Below, in pieces: positions 1 through 12,736 of a stretch of 64,000 nucleotides of DNA. The notes below the pieces were generated by a model that worked only from the letters and a program-made list of their open reading frames with translations, searched no databases and was not told the DNA's origin. Both the position numbers and the translations under genes were made by a program. The stretch is taken from NCBI RefSeq assembly GCF_901933205.1, contig NC_044573.1:28393493-28457492 (forward strand), written 5' to 3'. The stretch's first letter is position 1, and the number at the start of each line of letters is the position of its first letter. This stretch comes from Camarhynchus parvulus. Taxonomy: Eukaryota; Chordata; Aves; Passeriformes; Thraupidae.

Positions 1-3000
1 TTTTTTCTTTCTGCTAGCTGAAGACAATGCAAGATAAATTTTGCCTTTCACAAACCAGACATCTCTTCAGTCAAGAGGTTTAGATTCATTCAGATAAGCT
101 GTCACTTATATAATTCTTCTTAACTTGTCTGTTGTACCCTTGCAGTTTTGTAACCAAAACAGGTCTAAGGTAATTTATTAAACAGGAGAATTCAGGTGCT
201 TGCAAGTCAGAAGACTCTATTTTCCTCTTTACAAATTCTAATTTTTTTGATCCAGAATGGTTGTGATCAGGACACTAATGAGACCTGATACCCATGCACC
301 AAGTTGTTCATCCTTGTGATTATAAACCTCTGTGATCCTTAACACCCTGGTTGTGGTCCAGGCTTTACTGTTAATACATTTAGCATACAAATTCTGAAAT
401 ATCCCCCATTCATCTGGGTACTGCATTCTTTATTGGCTGTCATAATGGTATGTGTTGTTGCTATGCATGGTTAAATGCCGAGGGACAGCTCTGCATCTCT
501 GTGGATGTTGCTATTTTCTGTGCTGCATTTCCTGCTATAGAAACATACAGATTCATAATCCCCAAATTTGTGAAAGCCAAGCCTTTATTTCCTCTTTGGG
601 AAATAAAGCCAGTTACACATATCCTGACTCCCACAGGACATTCAAAAAGACTTATTTGTGCATATAAGCCACTTCTTGGACCTTCACATCCCCCAGTGCG
701 AGATATCTTTGTTTTTCTTGTTTCTGGTAGCTGTCAATGACATGCCAATACAGAAAGCCCAGCACAGGGGGTAGAAATAGCCCTAGAAGCTGAGAGGGCA
801 TGAGTGAAATGCAATTCTCCTAACTTTCAAATTCTAACATGGCAAGGTCATGGTGCTGAGTACTTCTGAGGACCTTCTTTGCATTGAATGACTTCCTTAT
901 GCTACAGTAATTTATTTAGGTGTATTTGTATTGTAAAGCCACAGATTATTTTCTGCTGTTTGATCCCAGCAGCGAGGAAATAAAATTGTTCAGTTTCCTG
1001 TGATAAAGATAATCTAAAATAATCTTGGGGAATATTCAGTACAATATTTAGACGAAACTACTTGTCAAGAGCACTGTGGATGTCTGGACTCTCCTTCCAG
1101 TACCTACCTTAGCTTAGGGAGAAGCATGCCTTAACCCCTGTCTATGGAGCTGTCTATGGCATTAAATATTTCTTTGAGCAAGGAGAAGACAAGAAGGCAT
1201 GCCTGCTTGTCTCAGTTCTGATTCTGTCCCCATTTGCTCAGTTTGCTGTAGTGTTCAATGCAGGGATGCTTACTTTTTTCTACCTTTGAAACAGCAACTG
1301 CAGAAACTTGTTCACTAGTGACAAGACAGTGTTTGTCCCAAAGCTTAGCTAGAGGGGCTGAGAAAGCCTCTCATGCTGCTGGCAGGGAACCAACCAGACT
1401 TGACTTGTGCAGTCTCACAGGTAAAAAGCTCTTTACTGTGCTCAAGGTAGCAGTATGGATGTGCACAGTGCTTTTTCCAATCTGAAATCTTGGTTGCAAG
1501 TCAATTGAAGTGCTCCCTCCAACACATGGATCTGTGCTATTTTCTCCAGCCAAGTCACCAAAGAATTCACAGAAGAATACCTTGCTTTTCAATTAAATTG
1601 TGTGGTTTCCTGCAGAGAAGAGACAGAACAAAGAATACAGAAAACAAAACTCTTCTAGTCCAAGGGCTGGTTAGGAGAGTAGCCGGGCAATAGGCATGCT
1701 TCTGTAAACTTTACCTGAACAGTGCCCCATGCTCTACCAAAAAACCAAGGTGATATTTGCCTTTTTCAGGAATGAATGATATCTTCATTTCAAGGCTTTT
1801 CTTGCAATAATTTATAAATGCAAAAAATGCTTAAGGGCTGTTAAGCCCCCCAGACAATTCAAAGTTAGAAATGAGTTTCCAGGGACACTTTGGGAACTGC
1901 TTGTCTCCCCATCTGAGTGAATTTGTTGTTCTCGTGCTTCGCATTAAGAGGAAATTACATGTTCACTGACAAAAGAGTGTATCTTTTAGTGCTACTTCAA
2001 AGTCTATAGACGAACAGTTCCCCAGGAAGCAATCTAATTCCAGATGGAAACTGGATGCATGTGTATGGCTATATATGAATATCTATTTTAAAAGCAACCT
2101 TTCTTTGCAGTTTGCTATCAATCACCAATCCAAAACATTATAGATGGAGCAAATTTGGTTCAGCAATGCTGAGATTACTATAGTTCATGATTTTAAAGAG
2201 TGCCAGAAAGGTCCCTGGGCAGCCAGATCTAACTTCATACTGTTGCATTGCTGGAAAGGGACATGCAAAGCATTTGGCTTGTACACTCTCTCAGGTGATC
2301 ACTCAGGTCTTAGCAGGAGCCCCAAGATTGTCTCAGTAGGTAGCCAAGTTGAATCTGCCCTGTTGAAAGGAAGAGGGAATTCAGCAGTACAGCTGAATGC
2401 CAGTCTGTAGCTGCTCTCTTCAGTGCTAAAGGGAGTATTGGCATAATTAATTTATGAGCATGAGAAGAAAAATCTCTGTATCTACACACATAGCTGCTAG
2501 TTTTTTTCCTTTCTGTTTTTATCCAGAGTAGATGAGATTATTGCTGCATACAGGCTTTACTTGCTCTTACATACAAGATTCTAAATTCAGAATAATAAGA
2601 CATAAATAAGTGCAAGTAATCCTGATGGCCCAGTGGCAAAAGAGATCAGAGACATGGAGGAATTTTGTTTCACTTTTCTTAAACTAGAGTCTAAATCCAT
2701 AATCACTTTTCCTATGAAAAATTTCAACATCAGACCAATACCGTCAAATCACCCATTTTCTGCAGAGTGCTTTTTATCCAGACCTTTAGATTCAGTAACA
2801 AGTTTATTGAGTAAAAGGAGACTGCAGGCAGTATTTCTGCAGTCAGTATTTAGAGTGCACTTGATTGCATTAGTACTTGTATAGGGTGTGTTACATAAGC
2901 AGAAAATTATTAAGACACATTTGTTGAACAGTAACAACTGTTGTTCTTGCCAATAATAACAGCCACCATTATGCATGCAAAATGCAATCAGCCACTGTGC

Positions 3001-6000
3001 TTACAGTGTCAGCTGATGGCTTCTGCTGCTGAAGGTATGCAGGGCAGGGTCAGAAGGCAATTCCCTTTCCTCGTGCATTGACACAACTCAGTGGTTGAAG
3101 AAAGGTGGGCAGGATGAATGGCTTACAAAGATTGGCACACTTTGCTCAGATCCAGGTTGTTTTCCTTGGTGCTTTGCCTGTGTGACTAGCACCTACTAAG
3201 CACTTCCTTCTCTCTTTGTGCTTGCTGTGTCCTAAAGCATCTTTCAGAAAACTGGGGTTGTCTCTGACAGGCAGACAGACCTTGTTTGTAGTATGCTGCA
3301 AAATTCAGTGAATTAATAACAAAGGGTTACTCTTCATGGGGCAGAATTATGGAAGAAACTGGAGCAAGATGAATGTCAGTATAGCCTTCAGTAGGCAGTT
3401 TCTCTTGCCTGAGCTGTCAGAAAAGTAATTGTGTCTCTGATTATCCATTTTTTTCCCAGAGCACCTACTGGGAGCATCCTATGCATGTACTCTCTTCCTA
3501 TAAGGATAATGCTCATAGTAATGTCATGCAGGTCCACATGCCCACTCTGCTGCCCACCTTCTCCTCCAGGACTTGTCCACGCCAACCACCAATGCAAATC
3601 AGTCAGCATTTTTATTTCTCTGTGGATCATGAAGATGGGCACAGTCCTACTTTAACATACACCAGCACCAAGAGAGCTTCCACAGCCTAACTCCAACTTT
3701 ACACCAGAAGAAGAGTGAGCAGATTCAGGCCAAGCAACTGTCTGTAAGTGATTAGAAGCAAATGGGATTTGGCAAACAGCGAGTTGGCAGGAGGCATTGG
3801 AGAGCAGCTCTTCATCAATAGGTTCCCCATGGCGCTCTGAAGGGTCATTGTGCGTACTGGCGGAATTCTCATGTTTTCTTGCTTCCTCCTTCCCAGAGGC
3901 ATTTCGGGGAGGAAGATTATTCTTTGCCACATAATCGCTTCTCCCCTCCCTCTCCCCACAGTGCACCCTTCTGTCACAGGTTTGTTTATCATGCTGAGCC
4001 ATGATGCAGAGTTTTTCTGTGCTGTTTCTCCTCTGCCCCCCTTTCTCTCCTTACATAAATTTTTGTTGCAGAGGCAGAGCCTCAAGAGATTTTTGATCAG
4101 TCAAATATTCGGGGTTTCATAAATTGCTTCTGCATTTAATAGGATGCTAGCAAGGAACTGAGTGAATGCTAATGGAGTGCTGAAGGAGGAGGTCCTGCTT
4201 CAGGTTTATCCTCACAGATATCTCAGACACTGGCAGGAAGAGTTTATAATTCATTACTTTGATAAAGGCGTCCTCCTTTACTGAAAGAAAGAGACAGATG
4301 CTCAAGAAGCAATGGAGTCTGGGGTGATTCAGCCTTTTCTGGCCATTTTCTTCAAACTGTAACTGATCTAAGCAAATTTCTCTGGCTGTCTAGGCAAAGG
4401 CATTTGTCATATTGGGGGTGTAGGTTGCATCTGGAGATTATCAGATCAGACACATAACCAGGGATTTGAACTATGCCTAAATTGCTACATTCCACGCATC
4501 TTAAGAGTCAGAAATATTTAGTGGTATAAGCTCAGTCAGAAAAAAATATTAGCATCACTGTTTTGGTGAAATTTGAGTAACTTGTTTCTGAGATTTGTTA
4601 AATTATTGATGGTTGTGGCTGTTTTATAATATTAGCAGAAATAAAATTTACTGTGAAGAGTGAGATAAGGGTCAGTAAGAGCAATTACATGTATAAGGAA
4701 AAAAATAGAAAAACAAACATTCAGGCTGCAGAATGTGTGCTCATCAGGCCACTGTAGGAGAGGAATGCAACAGCACAAAATGAAGATTAATTTCAAAAAG
4801 CTGAAACAGCACCAAGAAGGCAACAGGATTTTTCTGCAATGGGGAATGGAGTTCCTCGAGACAGAAAGACAGGTCACCTTAGATCCATGAGTATTTCAGT
4901 CTGGCAGTATGACACACAGGTGGGGCATAGTCCCCATAGCAGACAAAAGATTTCCATGGCTGGGATGCAGCTCTCCATCTTCCTTCTCAACTCCCTGAAG
5001 CCTGGCTTTGCTGGCTGAGGCTGTCTTGGGCCAAGATCTTGCAGGTGGAGTTGTGCATACCAGACCTGACTGCCAAATACATTTGTTTTACCGTTCCTCT
5101 GTGCTGGAAGGGGATAAGTTATCCACGGTGTAGGTGTGAACGTGCACTTGTCTCTGCTAACGAAATTCCAGGGATTGTCAATCAATCTGTGAGGAGTTTA
5201 CCTTGTTCATACATTAAACTGTCTGGTGAATTATCAGAGTCTGGTTCTGCATGCTTCAGCTGCAGACAACAAACACACTGAGCAAATTCCTAATGAACTG
5301 ATTACTTAGCTTAGCATTTAAACTGCCACATTTAACATCCTTCAACCCTCATAAACATATTGAACTACTACAGGAATTATGGCTGCCAGGTTTGCTGTGT
5401 CATTACTATAAATTATTCTAAGAATTTAATCAAAAATACCACCAGAAGCAAAATAACAGAATGAGGGGTTGAGATGGTAAGTACTTAACTCAGAGAAAAA
5501 AAAAAATTGTACTCAGAATTCATTTTCAAGAAGGTTTGTTGTAAGCAAATGTAAAGGACACAGGTGCATATTTCCCCTACATACATATGCAAAATTATAT
5601 ACTGTGCTTGGAAATTTTTAGCACATTTTCTTATGTCTTTTTTCAAATTTTCAAACATTTTTGTTTCAAAGTCAGGAATGAGGGGAAAACTGGTGGACTC
5701 TTTGAAATTGGCAGTAAAACTTACACTGACCCTGGGCATTTGAAACCTTATTGTTGATTTTACATCTACAGCGAAAAAAAAAAGATTCATGCATTTCCAT
5801 CCATTGAAATCTCCTCCACAAACCAAATTTTATCTAGGGCTACAGAGAGGCAACACCTTTCATGAGTGGCTGTGTTTTCACAGGAATTGAGAGCACATGG
5901 TTGCCCCTCTTCACATTCTGAACATCAGGTCTGTGGCCAGAGCAGAAAAGCTGTTGCAAGTGTGTTTCCTGATCTCTCAAATGTCAAGACTATATCTTCA

Positions 6001-9000
6001 CCAGCTATTCACATAGCCCAGTAAAGGTGTATTTAGCGCACACTTTTCTCTCACTTCTGGAGCTCTACTGTCTTCTACTTTACATGATGCATCACTAGAT
6101 TTTACCAAAGAGAGGAGGTGGAAAGTATAGAAAAGGACCTAATCTTCACTTAACCTTGGTGCTATGACTATTTGCCCCACATCCAACCCACATTGCCATC
6201 CTCCACTATTCTCCTTTTATCCTTCAAGACATGAGTTATGGCAATGAAAATTAATTGTTACAGGCACTTCTTTCCTTCTGGGAAAATTTGTTTTCAATTT
6301 TTCCCCTTTTAGTTTATATAAATTTATTGTTTCAGGGCACAGATTCCTTGTTCTTAGTTGTAGACAGAAGATGTCAGCATTTCTAGAAACTGAATCACCA
6401 AATGTCACGCTGAATGACCAGAAAATGTTAAAACAACTGTAAGCACTCACACAAATCTTTGTTAGGAAAGTTGCTGAGCAGCACCTAAGAACTTATTGCA
6501 CAGACATCTAATTCACCATCTTGAACTCAGGTGTCCAGAACATGATTTAACTCTAAGCAACCATATATAGTCTCTTTGAAACTTATTCTTTTTCACAGAA
6601 GATTACTGGGAAAGATAAGTAACTCTTAACGCAGTTGTCTACTGAATTAGAAGCTCTTCTGTAAGTTACATCATCTTTCATCAAATCCCATTGATACAGT
6701 TGTTTTCCTGTTAGCACCTAGTAAGTGAAGTGACTGTTTTTTCACATATTGTTGCTCCTTTATTGCCTTTGCCATCCAACCTCCCTTCCTAATGTCCTTG
6801 TGTCCATGTTATGTGTTTATCTCTGCAAACAAATGGTGGGATGCCCTATGGACAATAAAATTCTGCAAAGCATCCAAATAGTCCACAAGAGCTAGTGAAC
6901 TGAGTCTTACCCTAGGCAACAGTTTCTTTGTGAATGGCTTTATTTGTGAAAGAGTTAATGTGAATTAAATATTAATTTCTCTGTTTGTGTCCATTAAAAC
7001 TGATCTGAATCATAATGAACATTGGAGAGTTAACAGATGCTTCACTGATGAGTGTTGTACCTGCTCCTTTCAATCACTAATGCATAAATTGTAGAAAATA
7101 AATGGAAATTAATCAAGGTAGAAATATGGATGTGCAAAAGAAGTTGTGTTGCTTGGTAACCCCATGCTTTGTGTGGCATTTTGAGTCAGAAGATAACTAT
7201 TATCAGGGGGGTGCATGAAGTTTATCAAGCAGTTGCATGAGCTGGCTAAATGACTGGTTACAGATGTTACTGGCTCCTACATCCTCCCCTCTCGAGCCAT
7301 TCCCTCTGGAAAGCTCCTTCCTGCAGAGTATGATTATTTCTTATTTCTGCTGTGTTATACACACTATTAATCTTCCTTCCTTTCCTAGTTATTGCTGTCA
7401 TTTCCTTTTGTAGCCAGAAGGGACTTAGAACAGACAAACAAGAAAACTTCTGTCCTGTAATCTGCTGACAGTACAGCATATCTTCTTTCTTGCACAGCAG
7501 CTTCAGGGGCTGTGCTTCCTCATAGACATCAGCTGAGGAAGATTAAGAAATTCCCTCCTAACTCATCAGATAGGAAGTGGTGGAAGAAACAAAAATTTAT
7601 ACACATAGAAGTAGATACTGTCAGCAGTGGAAGTAGTTTCTTGCATGTTGAGTTGCTGAATGCATTTTTAGCCTTGTCTCACGGATTCAGAGATTTATTT
7701 GAAGTTTCCAAATGGGTGTAAAATAAGGGTCTAGAAATTGTGAGAGCCTGAGATAGGTAGCAGAAGGTGGAAACATTCATTCAGCCTCTAGCTGTGCTTT
7801 TATTTTCTCCAAATACTCCCAACAGATGTTTCATGTCAAAAATGAAAAGCAATAATCACCTGGAAGGTGGGAGTATTAATATTATGCTGTATGTCATAAA
7901 AAAAGTTGGCTTAAAGTAGGCAGTGAGAGATCAAGATAAGGTGCTCTAAGCCTGACCAGGAAATACAACTGTCATAGGAAGCAAAAAATTAGACACATCT
8001 TGTTGGATGCAACTCAGAGAGGTGTACAGGGGTCAACAGTCACAGCAAGACCCATCAAAGGGCAGCTGTCAATGTGATCTGGAGCTGAAAGAAGCATTTC
8101 TGTGTTTTATAAACTGAAAGGGATTTTTTTTGTGTGCTCTTGGCATGCATTACTTTACTGTCCCATGACCTTTATATATGTGTGTGCTGATCCAACTTCT
8201 CCTGAAATGTGTGTCATCTTCCAGGGGTTTATGAGCTGCTGTGGTTACCAAGAGTAGCTGCTACTAATTTAGGCAATGCACTCCAAGAGGTTCCCTGGGT
8301 TTCAGCAGAGAAGGTATAGGAACTAAACATGTTGGTAGCTGTTCTGTTGATTTATGTTTTCTTAAAGAAAGATAGAACTTAAGCTTGCTGGCTTTACATG
8401 GAAAAAAATGCAACATTGCGGCAACAATAATCCATTATAAATTTTAGAAAACATGTCTGTAGTTATTTTTTAAGTGGTTTTCATCTCCCTATTTTATTTT
8501 TCTGCATTTCTCTGTGTGCATCCTCTCTCACCCATCTGAGAGCACAGCAGATGACAGCTCAGTGATACCTTACTGATTTACAAGGGAGTCTCACTGTTGT
8601 CTAGGCAAAATGTATTTTTCCATGTGCTTAGTCTAAAAACATTCTGTACTGTATATATTTCCTATGCTTCATACACCTGCTTCTTGTCAAAAGACAGCAA
8701 AGGTAGAAATATGCTTGCTCTCTACAGAAGTGGATGTTTTGCTTGGATGAATGCTAATCAAATTATTACATTCAGGCCAAGTTTCTCTTCAATTCTTCAG
8801 TAGGGTGTTACGGCCCAGCTACAGGGGATTGCTAATCAACAGGTTTTGGATGAAAATCAGGTAACTGAAGACCACTTTGACTGAATGTTATGAGGCATTA
8901 TATTGCTAATTATGACCAATGGGATTGTATGCTTAGAAGTCATATCCATATTAAAACATGCCACATCACATTGTTGGTATTTCAATGCAGACAGGCAAAC

Positions 9001-10284
9001 TGAGACCTGGAAAACCTCCGCAAGATCCTGAAAACCAAGTTCTGCTTTCAAACTAGACAAGTGCTTAGTTAGGCTGTGGTACATAAGTGACAGGTCAAAG
9101 ACCCTAGGATGGTCACTGTATGGAGAAATGACCTTCAAAGCTGGTCAGACTAGCCCAGGGCCGGGCTGGGAGCAGTGTCACTGAGCTGGCACAGAGCTGC
9201 ATTTGGTCAAATACTTTTATAAGTCCAGGCTCATTAGCCTGTGCAAAAAACTATATTAACCTTATTCTCAAGCCTGATCTTGGCATTTTGCTTGGTTCCA
9301 AATGGCATTGCAGTGTCACAGTCCTAACACAGCTGAAGGGCTCAAAAGACCCTGTAGGTGCACCAGACACCCTGTTTTGAAAAACATTTATTGAAACTTC
9401 ACCTTAAAAAGCTTAAAAGGTCTAAAAAATTGTGGTTAAAAAGGCAAATGAAATGTGCATGCTTCTGCTGGGTCAGAGAGACCAGGCCATTTTTAAGAGT
9501 TCTCTACAGAAATATTTGCACTTTCAGGCTTGTCAACAGCACACAGAACACTATATCTGTAGATCACCATGTCAAATTTTGTTTCATTGAAAGTCAGTGG
9601 TACCATGCCAGTCTGTGTCTGATGAATTGATGAAATCATACATGTGAAATGAATTGCTGTCCACCCTGCCATTGACACCAAAAAGAATTTATGGTGGAAG
9701 AAGCAGAGAAGATAGAAAATAAAATGGGCAGAGATACTGAATTATTCTGCTGTAGATGTCAAAGAGTTATTTGCTTTAAAAACATCAGCCATCTGAAGTA
9801 GTTACATTCCTAAGCAAGGCATGTGGGAAAAAGGCCAGTGATATTTTACTGAACCTCTGAAGAGCAGAGTCTATGGGATCTTACCCTATGAAGGGTAAAC
9901 TGTGGCACTCCTTGCCATTTGTCCATCGAATAAAAACCACATCTTTTGTCTCAGGAAGTTCTTAATTTGCAAACTTTTGTGTCTTCTGAGAATATTCTAG
10001 AGAAATGTTGATAAATGTCTGCTCCGTTGGTCCATAAACATTTTGGCCACTATCGGAGACAGAAAATAGATGCAGTGGATGTTTCATTTGATCCTTCCAT
10101 CTAAGCCAGGATACAAGGTCTAACTTCCATATGTCCATTAGCTCCTAAGATACTCAATTTGCCATTTGACATAGCACTGTTAAGATAAAATTGTAGGCTA
10201 TCCAGAGCAGTCAGTTATTAAAATGATCTCTTATTATTTTCTGAGTTTTGTAAAATTTGTTTTCTGAGTGATGTAAACTATTAG
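1..10284. other. AT-rich intronic or upstream DNA, no gene seen
   Basis: Frames here are short (128 codons at most), overlap on both strands and show no family motif. I see no LINE, LTR or SINE that I can name, and no RNA gene. Short homopolymer runs only. Confidence 0.6.
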
Positions 10285-10455
10285 AGCATTAGGTAGAAGG
10301 TTGGGGAGCTAGGTATTAGTTTCAGATATGTTACTGGTTTCTAATACAGCCCCAAGAAAAACGCTTCTCTGTGCCTTTTCATCTGTAAAATGATGGTGAC
10401 AGAGCTCTGTGAAACTCTTTGGCCATATTAAAATGGAAAGCACTGTTTGATAGCT
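10285..10455 (+). repeat. MIR-like ancient SINE relic
   Basis: The segment CTTCTCTGTGCCTTTTCATC followed by TGTAAAATGATGG matches the MIR core (CTCTGTGCCTCAGTTTCCTCATCTGTAAAATGGGG). The downstream part, ending AAAATGGAAAGCACTGTTTGATAG, fits the sauropsid/amniote MIR tail. It is strongly diverged. Boundaries are approximate; it sits about 290 bp before a CR1 copy. Confidence 0.55.
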
Positions 10456-10742
10456 TAAAGCTTGTTATTATCACCCTGCAGAATGCAGCAAAAATCAAAG
10501 CATCCTGAAATGCCTTCTGTCCTCACTTATATAATTTATTCCTTGAACTCTGGAGCATTTCTATCTGAAGATGCACATCAGATGGAATCAAGTTAGAGAA
10601 GATGAACCTTCCATATCTCTCTGGGGCTCCGGATCAAGCTGGTACAGAAGCCCTAGGAAATCATAGCAAAGCTTCTTGACTCTGTTCCCACGGGATGCTA
10701 CCATAATCCAACCAGCGTCACCCTGTAGGTCAATTTAGCCAA

Positions 10743-11515
10743 CCACAGAATCACACATAATCACAGAATTGTTAAGGTTGGAAGGGACCCCTGGAGGTCA
10801 TTTAGTCCAACTCCACTTCCAAGGCAGGGTCACCTAGAGCAGGTTACCTGGGAACATAACTGGTTCAGGATATAGTCTATCCATTTGTCCAGATCATTGA
10901 TAAACAAGTAGAGTAAGTCTGGATCCTGTACTGATCCCTGGGGAAAGCCACTGACTAAAGACCTCCAACTGGACTCTATTCCACTGATCATAACCCTCTG
11001 AGCTCTGCCATTTAGCCAGTTCTTGATCCTTGGACCTCACTGTTCATTCATCTAACCCACATTTCCTGAGATTATCTAAGAGGATGTTATGGGACAGTGT
11101 CAAAAGCCTTGCCGAAGTCAAGGTAGCTGCTCTCCCCTCATCAACCCATCCTGCCATGCTATCCAAAGGGCTATCAGATCAGTCCCCTTGGTCAATTCCC
11201 CTTGGTCAATTCGTGCTGACAACCCCTGATGATGTTTCCTTCTGCAGGTTTGGTGATGACCTCCAAAACTATCTGTTCCATCGCCTTGACAGGGATGGAG
11301 GTGAGGCTGACTGGCCAGTAGTCTTTTGGGTACTCCTTTTTGCCCTTTTTGAAGACTGGACTAACAATAACCTTCCTGCAGTCAGGCATCTCTCCCTTTT
11401 TCTGTGATTTTTCAAAGATGATGGAGACTGGCATAGCACCAAGATCTATCAGCTCCCTGAGCATGCATGGGCGTACCCCATGAAGGCCCATGGATTTTGG
11501 CTTTGTGACCACCCA
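10743..11515 (-). mobile_element. CR1 LINE fragment, 5'-truncated, with internal deletion
   Basis: The + strand starts with tandem AATCACA units and then AGAATTGTTAAGGTTGGAAG, the reverse complement of a CR1 3' end. Further in, the minus strand translates to a decayed CR1 reverse transcriptase: MEQIVLEVI, KDYWPVSLTSIPVKAMEQ and VFKKGKKE are recognisable family motifs between about 11250 and 11400. The element is truncated near 11515. The 3' terminal segment seems to jump at about 10870 directly to a much more internal segment (CAGATCATTGATAAACAAG), so several hundred bases are missing. It contains a 14-bp tandem duplication. It cannot be active. Confidence 0.92.
11184..11211 (+). repeat. 14-bp perfect tandem duplication inside CR1
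   Basis: CCCCTTGGTCAATT occurs twice head to tail (11184-11197 and 11198-11211). It lies within the CR1 reverse-transcriptase-derived segment and shifts its frame by two bases, consistent with replication slippage after insertion. Confidence 0.9.
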
Positions 11516-12525
11516 TAGATTTCTTCTTGTTTATTCTCCATGCTGCATGTATTTGTGTACAAGCACTTTAGAGAGGTAATCAAGCATCCAGATTCCCTAG
11601 AAGGGATGTGAAAGGATTCACCTTAGCCATAAACATCCTTGGTATGGTCAGCCCTTTGATCCTTGTCTTTAGAAAAAGCCAGGGAGTATCTGTCACTGCC
11701 CTTGTCAGCCTGGCTTACTCCCTAGCAGGAGGAAGTGCCATGAACATTGCCACTTCAGATCCCACCCCTCAAGTTCAAAGCAGACCAAGCAACCAAAAGG
11801 GGAAAACTGATCTTCAACTCAGTATCTCCCTGGCAGCCTGACTTCCTCTGCCCATACAGGCAGCACTGCTGCTCCAAGTCCCCAGAGCTTTCTTTCTTCT
11901 CACTCACTTAAGGGACTGAGTTCTCTCTTATATTTTCTGTAAGTTCCAGGCATCTCTGCTTCATTCTTTTTATAGCCATAGCTTCTCTTTGTAGAGTGAT
12001 GTTCCTTTTGGGCCAATGAGGCTGTTTAATGAGAGGATAATCTTGTTCCTTCATAAGGAAAAATTACTCAGCATTACAGTTTATCCACAGAGCAAACAGA
12101 TTTTCAAATAAAATAGCATATTATGCCCTAAATAATTAAATAAACACCAAGATATTTGTCATTCAACAGACTGGTGTCAGCTGAGAAAGCAGATATCTTA
12201 TTCCAAATTATGTTGGCTTCTCTTTCAAAGTGAAGTTACAGAAGAGAAGCAATTGTCAAAACGACAGAGTAGCATTCCATATTTTTTCCCTCTGTGATTT
12301 CTTGTGCAAATTAGTTCCATTTATAAGTTACACAGTAATTTTTCTAAATGCCAGCACTGCAGACTTAGAAAATTGCACTAAGATTCCTCTCTTTCTCTTG
12401 TACTACTACCAGGGAAGGTAGCATGATCGCCACTACTTAGCTGACAGGTTTGTTGATGAACAAAACAGAGCAGGAATTTGCTCACTTCTCTCAATAGTGG
12501 CTCAGATAGCTGAGCACAGCGGTAC
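11516..12525. other. Intronic DNA between CR1 and the G/T tract, nothing recognised
   Basis: No coding frame above 77 codons, no splice-bounded exon and no named repeat seen. Likely part of the same long intron. Confidence 0.55.
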
Positions 12526-12736
12526 AGTGGTGGTGGAGTTTTTTTTGTTGTTGTTTATTTGTTTGGTTTTTTGGTTCTGGGGTTTTTTGTTTGTTTGGTT
12601 GGGATTTTTGGGGTTTTTTGGGGGGTTTTTTTGGTTGTTTTTTTTGGCTTTTTTTTGTTTCTTTTTTTTGGTGGTTTTTTTTTTTGTGTTGTTGTTGTTG
12701 GTTTTGTTTTGTTTTGGTTTTGTGGGGAGGAAGTTG
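12526..12736 (+). repeat. G/T-rich low-complexity tract
   Basis: About 200 bp made almost entirely of T and G on the + strand, with runs of T broken by G runs. Guanine runs of three or more lie at 12579-12582, 12601-12603, 12610-12613 and 12620-12625, enough for a possible G-quadruplex with one long loop. Open frames on both strands here are low-complexity artefacts (poly F/L/V/G or K/N/T). Confidence 0.9.

Noticed and set aside
11192..11512. 106-codon minus-strand reverse-transcriptase-like frame as an active gene
   Set aside because: It is a fragment of a truncated CR1 with a tandem duplication that breaks the frame; no full-length ORF2 is present.
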